The notes beneath the pieces were generated by a model, which saw only the letters and a program-made list of their open reading frames with translations, ran no database searches and was not told the DNA's origin. Of a DNA stretch of 12,996 bases, positions 12,972 to 12,996 are shown piece after piece. How positions within the stretch are numbered: position 1 is the first letter of the stretch; each line of letters begins with the position of its first letter. Source of the DNA: JBOHER01 sp050701115 (GTDB lineage: Bacteria > Actinomycetota > Actinomycetes > Mycobacteriales > Pseudonocardiaceae). A program made the position numbers and the translations under genes. Location of the stretch: the NCBI GenBank assembly GCA_050701115.1, contig JBOHER010000187.1:1-12996 (forward strand). The letters are read 5' to 3'.

Positions 12972-12996
12972 ATGCGTATTCCGCTTCGCCGAGGGC
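12972..12996 (+). CDS. Start of an unidentified gene (3' end outside window)
   Basis: ATG 12972 follows GAGGAG (12960-12965) at six bases, an excellent ribosome binding site. Only MRIPLRRG is visible. The basic start would suit a signal peptide or a membrane protein, but eight residues cannot identify it. Confidence 0.6.

Overview
The window is high-GC with actinomycete-style codon use (G/C third positions, GTG starts, Shine-Dalgarno sites). The gene families suggest a filamentous actinomycete, perhaps in the Pseudonocardiales, but this is an impression because no rRNA or marker gene is present. No tRNA, rRNA or CRISPR array was seen.

Left half (1-7626): nine plus-strand genes with gaps of 0-74 bases read as one uptake-and-catabolism operon. 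In order they are: the C-terminal end of an ABC substrate-binding protein; a 3-hydroxyisobutyrate-dehydrogenase-type oxidoreductase; a metal-dependent cyclase/hydrolase; a mandelate-racemase-subgroup enolase-superfamily enzyme; a short-chain dehydrogenase; a NitT/TauT-type ABC ATPase and its permease; an RraA-type aldolase-like protein; and an MhpD/FAH-fold hydratase or decarboxylase. The ensemble fits import of an organic acid, ring or lactone opening, dehydration and oxidation, then hydration and retro-aldol cleavage to pyruvate. The substrate cannot be read from the sequence. No regulator for the operon lies in the window.

Middle (7627-9621): just after the last catabolic stop codon there is an apparent antisense fragment of a recombinase, then about 125 bases of lower-GC unassigned DNA, then an IS66-family element with a single transposase. 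I place its ends at about 7832 and 9621 from an imperfect 21-base terminal inverted repeat. No 8-base target duplication is visible. The right end runs into a minus-strand gene for a secreted protein, which appears truncated so that its last 13-14 codons are IS DNA. The IS therefore seems to sit at a junction between two unrelated chromosome segments.

Right half (9578-12996): the truncated secreted-protein gene has a clear sigma-70-like promoter and a hairpin over its ribosome binding site. Upstream of it is a minus-strand PNPOx-type FMN split-barrel gene, divergent from a plus-strand flavohemoglobin-like globin-reductase gene. The DNA between that pair holds four perfect inverted repeats within 130 bases, a likely regulatory region. 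The flavohemoglobin stop codon forms part of a 9-bp hairpin. The last 25 bases begin another gene with a good ribosome binding site.
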